A DNA stretch of 8,760 nt, from NCBI GenBank assembly GCA_013044365.1, contig JABEUP010000064.1, forward strand, positions 1 to 8,760, read 5' to 3'. The translations under genes were made by a program, and so were the position numbers. Below the pieces are notes generated by a model that was given only the letters and a program-made list of their open reading frames with translations, searched no databases and was not told the DNA's origin. This document shows positions 6,727 through 8,760 of the stretch, piece by piece (the stretch's first letter is position 1; each line of letters begins with the position of its first letter). Source of the DNA: Acidimicrobiaceae bacterium. Lineage in GTDB: Bacteria > Actinomycetota > Acidimicrobiia > Acidimicrobiales > Acidimicrobiaceae.

Positions 6727-8106
6727 GTGTCTATCAATCAAGACAACATAGTTTCGAAACCACCGGCAAAACTTGGCATTCTCACGAGAGTCCCAGGCTC
6801 AACGGAGGTCTTTGTTGCCGAACTGGATGGCAGGCGGATAATTGCGGTTTACTCCAATCCCGGCCAACAGAGAGGGGCGTTTAGACAGGATGACGGCGCG
6901 AAGATATCTCGGGCCGCAGTGCTGGCTAAAGAGAACCAGATACCGCTTGTAATGGTGTTATCAACATCAGGAGCATCTATTTCCGATGGGGTATCGGCCT
7001 TAGCCAGCTGGGGTGGCGCCGCCAAAACAATTTCGGAAATTTCCGGAATCGTTCCAATCATCATTGGACTTACAGGACCTGCAATTTCCGGACCTGCCTT
7101 GCTTTTGGGAATAGCCGATGTAGTTGTCAGCACTGTAGATTCATATGCCTATGTTTCAGGACCGCCGATGGTGGAAGAATTCACAGGAGTCAAAACTACA
7201 AGCGCTGAACTCGGCGGCTCCCACATACAGGCTTCGCGGTCAGGAGTGACCGCAATAGAAGTTGCCGATGAAAGTGAACTCATCGAAACCATCTCAGAAA
7301 TCCTTTCATATCTGCCAGATTCTACAAATTCTCTAACAACTCGCACGAATAACACAGACGACCCAAATCGAATCTGCCATGATCTGGCCACCGCCATACC
7401 GCCTTCCCCTACCGGATCCTATGATGTCAGGTCCGTTATTGGCGAAATCGCCGACAACGGTGATTACCTAGAGCTTCGCGCTAAATGGGCCCCGCAACTT
7501 GTAACATGTCTTGCGAGAATCGGGGGCCGTTCTGTTGGAGTAATTGCAAATCAACCTCAATCCATGGCCGGCACTTTAGACATTCAGGCATCTCAAAAAG
7601 GCGCAAGGTTCGTCAGATTCTGCAGCTCGTTCAACCTTCCTCTTATAACCCTCGTCGATACTCCGGGCTTCCTTCCGGGAAAAGATATCGAGTGGCGAGG
7701 AATGATCAGGCATGGTGCTGAACTTGCATTTTCCTACGCCGCCTGCAGTGTTCCCCGAATCTGCGTCATCTTACGCAAAGCCTACGGAGGCGCATATATC
7801 GTCATGGATTCCAAGGGCATGGGATCTGATATTGTGTTTGCCTGGCCGCAAGCAGAGATCGCAGTTATGGGGGCCCAGGGTGCCACACAGATCCTGATGA
7901 GGCGCGCTTCCGACGAGGAAAGGCTATCTTATCAAAACAGCTACCAGGAAACATACCTGACGCCGTGGATTGCCGCAGAGCGTGGATTTGTCGATGCGGT
8001 CATTGACCCGGTCAGCACTCGGTCTGAGATAAACAATGCGCTTGAGATCCTGGTTACAAAGAAAGAGCGTATCAGGCCCTCAAAGCACGCAAACTCTCCA
8101 CTTTAA
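6727..8106 (+). CDS. Biotin-dependent acyl-CoA carboxylase, carboxyltransferase (beta) subunit-like
   Basis: A 459-residue cytoplasmic protein with the two crotonase-like halves of the PccB/AccD/MmdA carboxyltransferase family. Such proteins move CO2 between carboxybiotin and an acyl-CoA. The C-terminal half is strongly conserved: ANQP (274-277), LDIQAS-KGARFVRFC (284-299), TPGFLPG (312-318), GAELAFSYA (330-338), LRKAYGGAYIVM (349-360), AWPQAEIAVMGA (372-383) and AAERGFVDAVIDP (416-428). The N-terminal half is looser: GGSHIQASRSGV (163-174) fits the family's histidine and SGV motif. However, the usual DSGGAR reads STSGAS (79-84) and the usual GPCAGG reads GPAISG (117-122). About 50-70 N-terminal residues of typical 510-530-residue members are missing. 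No biotin carboxylase or biotin-carrier gene is adjacent, so the substrate cannot be named. The GTG start is set by AGAGG upstream. The fold is certain; acyl-CoA specificity and full activity are open. Confidence 0.88.
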   Translation: MSINQDNIVSKPPAKLGILTRVPGSTEVFVAELDGRRIIAVYSNPGQQRGAFRQDDGAKISRAAVLAKENQIPLVMVLSTSGASISDGVSALASWGGAAKTISEISGIVPIIIGLTGPAISGPALLLGIADVVVSTVDSYAYVSGPPMVEEFTGVKTTSAELGGSHIQASRSGVTAIEVADESELIETISEILSYLPDSTNSLTTRTNNTDDPNRICHDLATAIPPSPTGSYDVRSVIGEIADNGDYLELRAKWAPQLVTCLARIGGRSVGVIANQPQSMAGTLDIQASQKGARFVRFCSSFNLPLITLVDTPGFLPGKDIEWRGMIRHGAELAFSYAACSVPRICVILRKAYGGAYIVMDSKGMGSDIVFAWPQAEIAVMGAQGATQILMRRASDEERLSYQNSYQETYLTPWIAAERGFVDAVIDPVSTRSEINNALEILVTKKERIRPSKHANSPL

Positions 8107-8110
8107 CCAC

Positions 8111-8578
8111 TTAGATACCGTATTTTTTCAACAAACCAATAACCTCCTGAGGATCATTCACGTCCAATACCACATAACGGTATCGGTCGTTCTCCAGCTC
8201 GAAGGTTACTGCAGTCTCACCTCTGAAACACGCCCAAAATGCCGGTCCTGCGTCTCGAAAGCCCTTAAACGAACCTACTCTGAAAAAAGTGGGAAGGGAA
8301 ACGGAACCGATTCTTCGGCTAAAACTGCCCTCTTTAGAGAAGATATTTGGGGTTGAGGTGACACTTACCACTGAATCAAGAGGAAACACCACCTGCTTTC
8401 GTAATGAGAGTATTCTGGCGGGGCTACACAGCGATACAACTACCAAATCACGATTCACGGCTATCTTGCAGACCGTTGCAACGCTCCGACCCCATGCAAT
8501 AATCCCAGCCCAAAATAGAAGCAATGCGGCAATTAATATGTATCCAAATAATGGATCTTTAGTAGCTGCTAACAGCAA
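8111..8578 (-). CDS. Small membrane-anchored protein with PH-like domain
   Basis: A 155-residue protein with one N-terminal transmembrane helix (about 11-29, LIAALLLFWAGIIAW core). A soluble beta-rich domain follows (about 35-155). The pattern in the second half, R100-VGSFKGFRDAGPAFWACFRG, then VTFEL, then YRYVVLDVNDPQEVIGLL, resembles small bacterial PH-like domain proteins in actinobacteria, where a fluoride-free G-x-F core is followed by a dP-x-x-v-x-L helix; this is recalled, not searched. These proteins are mostly uncharacterised. The TTG start is supported by a perfect AGGAG 8 nt upstream. The stop codon is 4 bp from that of the convergent carboxyltransferase, with no visible terminator between. 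No partner gene is evident. Protein-coding status is well supported, the domain call moderate, and the function unknown. Confidence 0.75.
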   Translation of the reverse strand: MLLAATKDPLFGYILIAALLLFWAGIIAWGRSVATVCKIAVNRDLVVVSLCSPARILSLRKQVVFPLDSVVSVTSTPNIFSKEGSFSRRIGSVSLPTFFRVGSFKGFRDAGPAFWACFRGETAVTFELENDRYRYVVLDVNDPQEVIGLLKKYGI

Positions 8579-8586
8579 AACAAACT

Positions 8587-8592
8587 CTCCTC
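8587..8592 (-). promoter_or_regulatory. Ribosome binding site deciding the TTG start of the PH-like gene
   Basis: On the minus strand GAGGAG (containing AGGAG) ends 8 nt before the TTG at 8578-8576. This strong site makes the rare start codon believable, and the resulting N-terminus runs directly into the transmembrane helix. Confidence 0.6.
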
Positions 8593-8607
8593 ACAGGTAA
8601 TAGCCAC

Positions 8608-8751
8608 ATGCGCCGTGCTCAAACTATCAGGTTGCAACGGCGTCAGTACACAAGAAAGCTGGCAAGCTTGCGTATCGTATTCCAGTTCCTTGTCGTCGCA
8701 GGACTTTTAGTTACCCGCTCCCAAAAGGAATTGCTCAGATTTGTCAGATGA
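8608..8751 (+). CDS. Possible very small membrane protein (47 aa), uncertain
   Basis: An ATG-to-TGA frame of 47 residues with a strongly basic N-terminus (nine Arg/Lys in the first 28 residues) followed by a hydrophobic stretch IVFQFLVVAGLLV (about 29-41), then a charged tail. This looks like a single-pass membrane protein or the start of a longer one. Only a weak AGG (8595-8597) lies upstream. Its start is 29 bp from the divergent PH-like gene, which leaves little room for two promoters. It could be chance, or the 5' end of a frameshifted gene continuing past the window. No homology is recognised. Confidence 0.2.
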   Translation: MRRAQTIRLQRRQYTRKLASLRIVFQFLVVAGLLVTRSQKELLRFVR

Positions 8752-8760
8752 TATGGACCA

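Noticed and set aside
8690..8718. TTGTCGTCG followed by a -10-like hexamer, resembling a PafBC-type promoter
   Set aside because: It has several mismatches and sits inside a possible ORF. It serves mainly as evidence of how often such weak matches occur by chance.
1..8760. Mobile elements, CRISPR repeats, toxin-antitoxin pairs, defence systems, tRNA or rRNA
   Set aside because: No repeats with regular spacers, transposase or integrase motifs, attachment-site duplications or tRNA-like folds were seen on either strand.

Overview
The window looks like ordinary chromosomal sequence from an actinobacterium, roughly half G+C by eye. The strongest lineage marker is a fused PafB-PafC WYL-domain regulator, an actinobacterial DNA-damage regulator that also occurs as a natural fusion in some relatives. 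Frequent GTG and TTG starts with good Shine-Dalgarno sequences fit. A lower-GC lineage such as Acidimicrobiia is possible, but this is inference and cannot be proven here. There is no sign of a phage, transposon, CRISPR array, rRNA or tRNA.

Layout from left to right. Bases 1-96 hold no supportable gene. The pafBC fusion runs on the minus strand (97-2073). It diverges, across 109 bp, from a plus-strand multi-pass membrane protein of the CtaG cytochrome oxidase assembly family (2183-3058), whose expected histidine motifs appear replaced. After a 110-bp gap with two adjoining inverted repeats comes typA/bipA (3169-4995), a full-length ribosome-associated GTPase. Its 3' end overlaps by 8 bp the end of a minus-strand two-gene unit. 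That unit is a flippase-like integral membrane protein (5406-6467) followed by a small lipoprotein (4988-5413), with the stop and start codons overlapping.

Across a 259-bp divergent intergenic region lies a plus-strand biotin-dependent acyl-CoA carboxylase carboxyltransferase (6727-8106), with a short N-terminus and altered N-domain motifs. It converges, with only 4 bp between stop codons, on a minus-strand one-TM protein with a PH-like domain (8111-8578). A very short possible membrane ORF (8608-8751) lies near the right edge.

The genes do not form one pathway. They cover stress regulation, respiratory assembly, translation, envelope lipids and acyl-CoA metabolism. I found no clear novel multi-gene system. 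The best leads are the histidine-depleted CtaG homologue, the carboxyltransferase with a degenerate N-domain, and the coupled flippase-lipoprotein pair.
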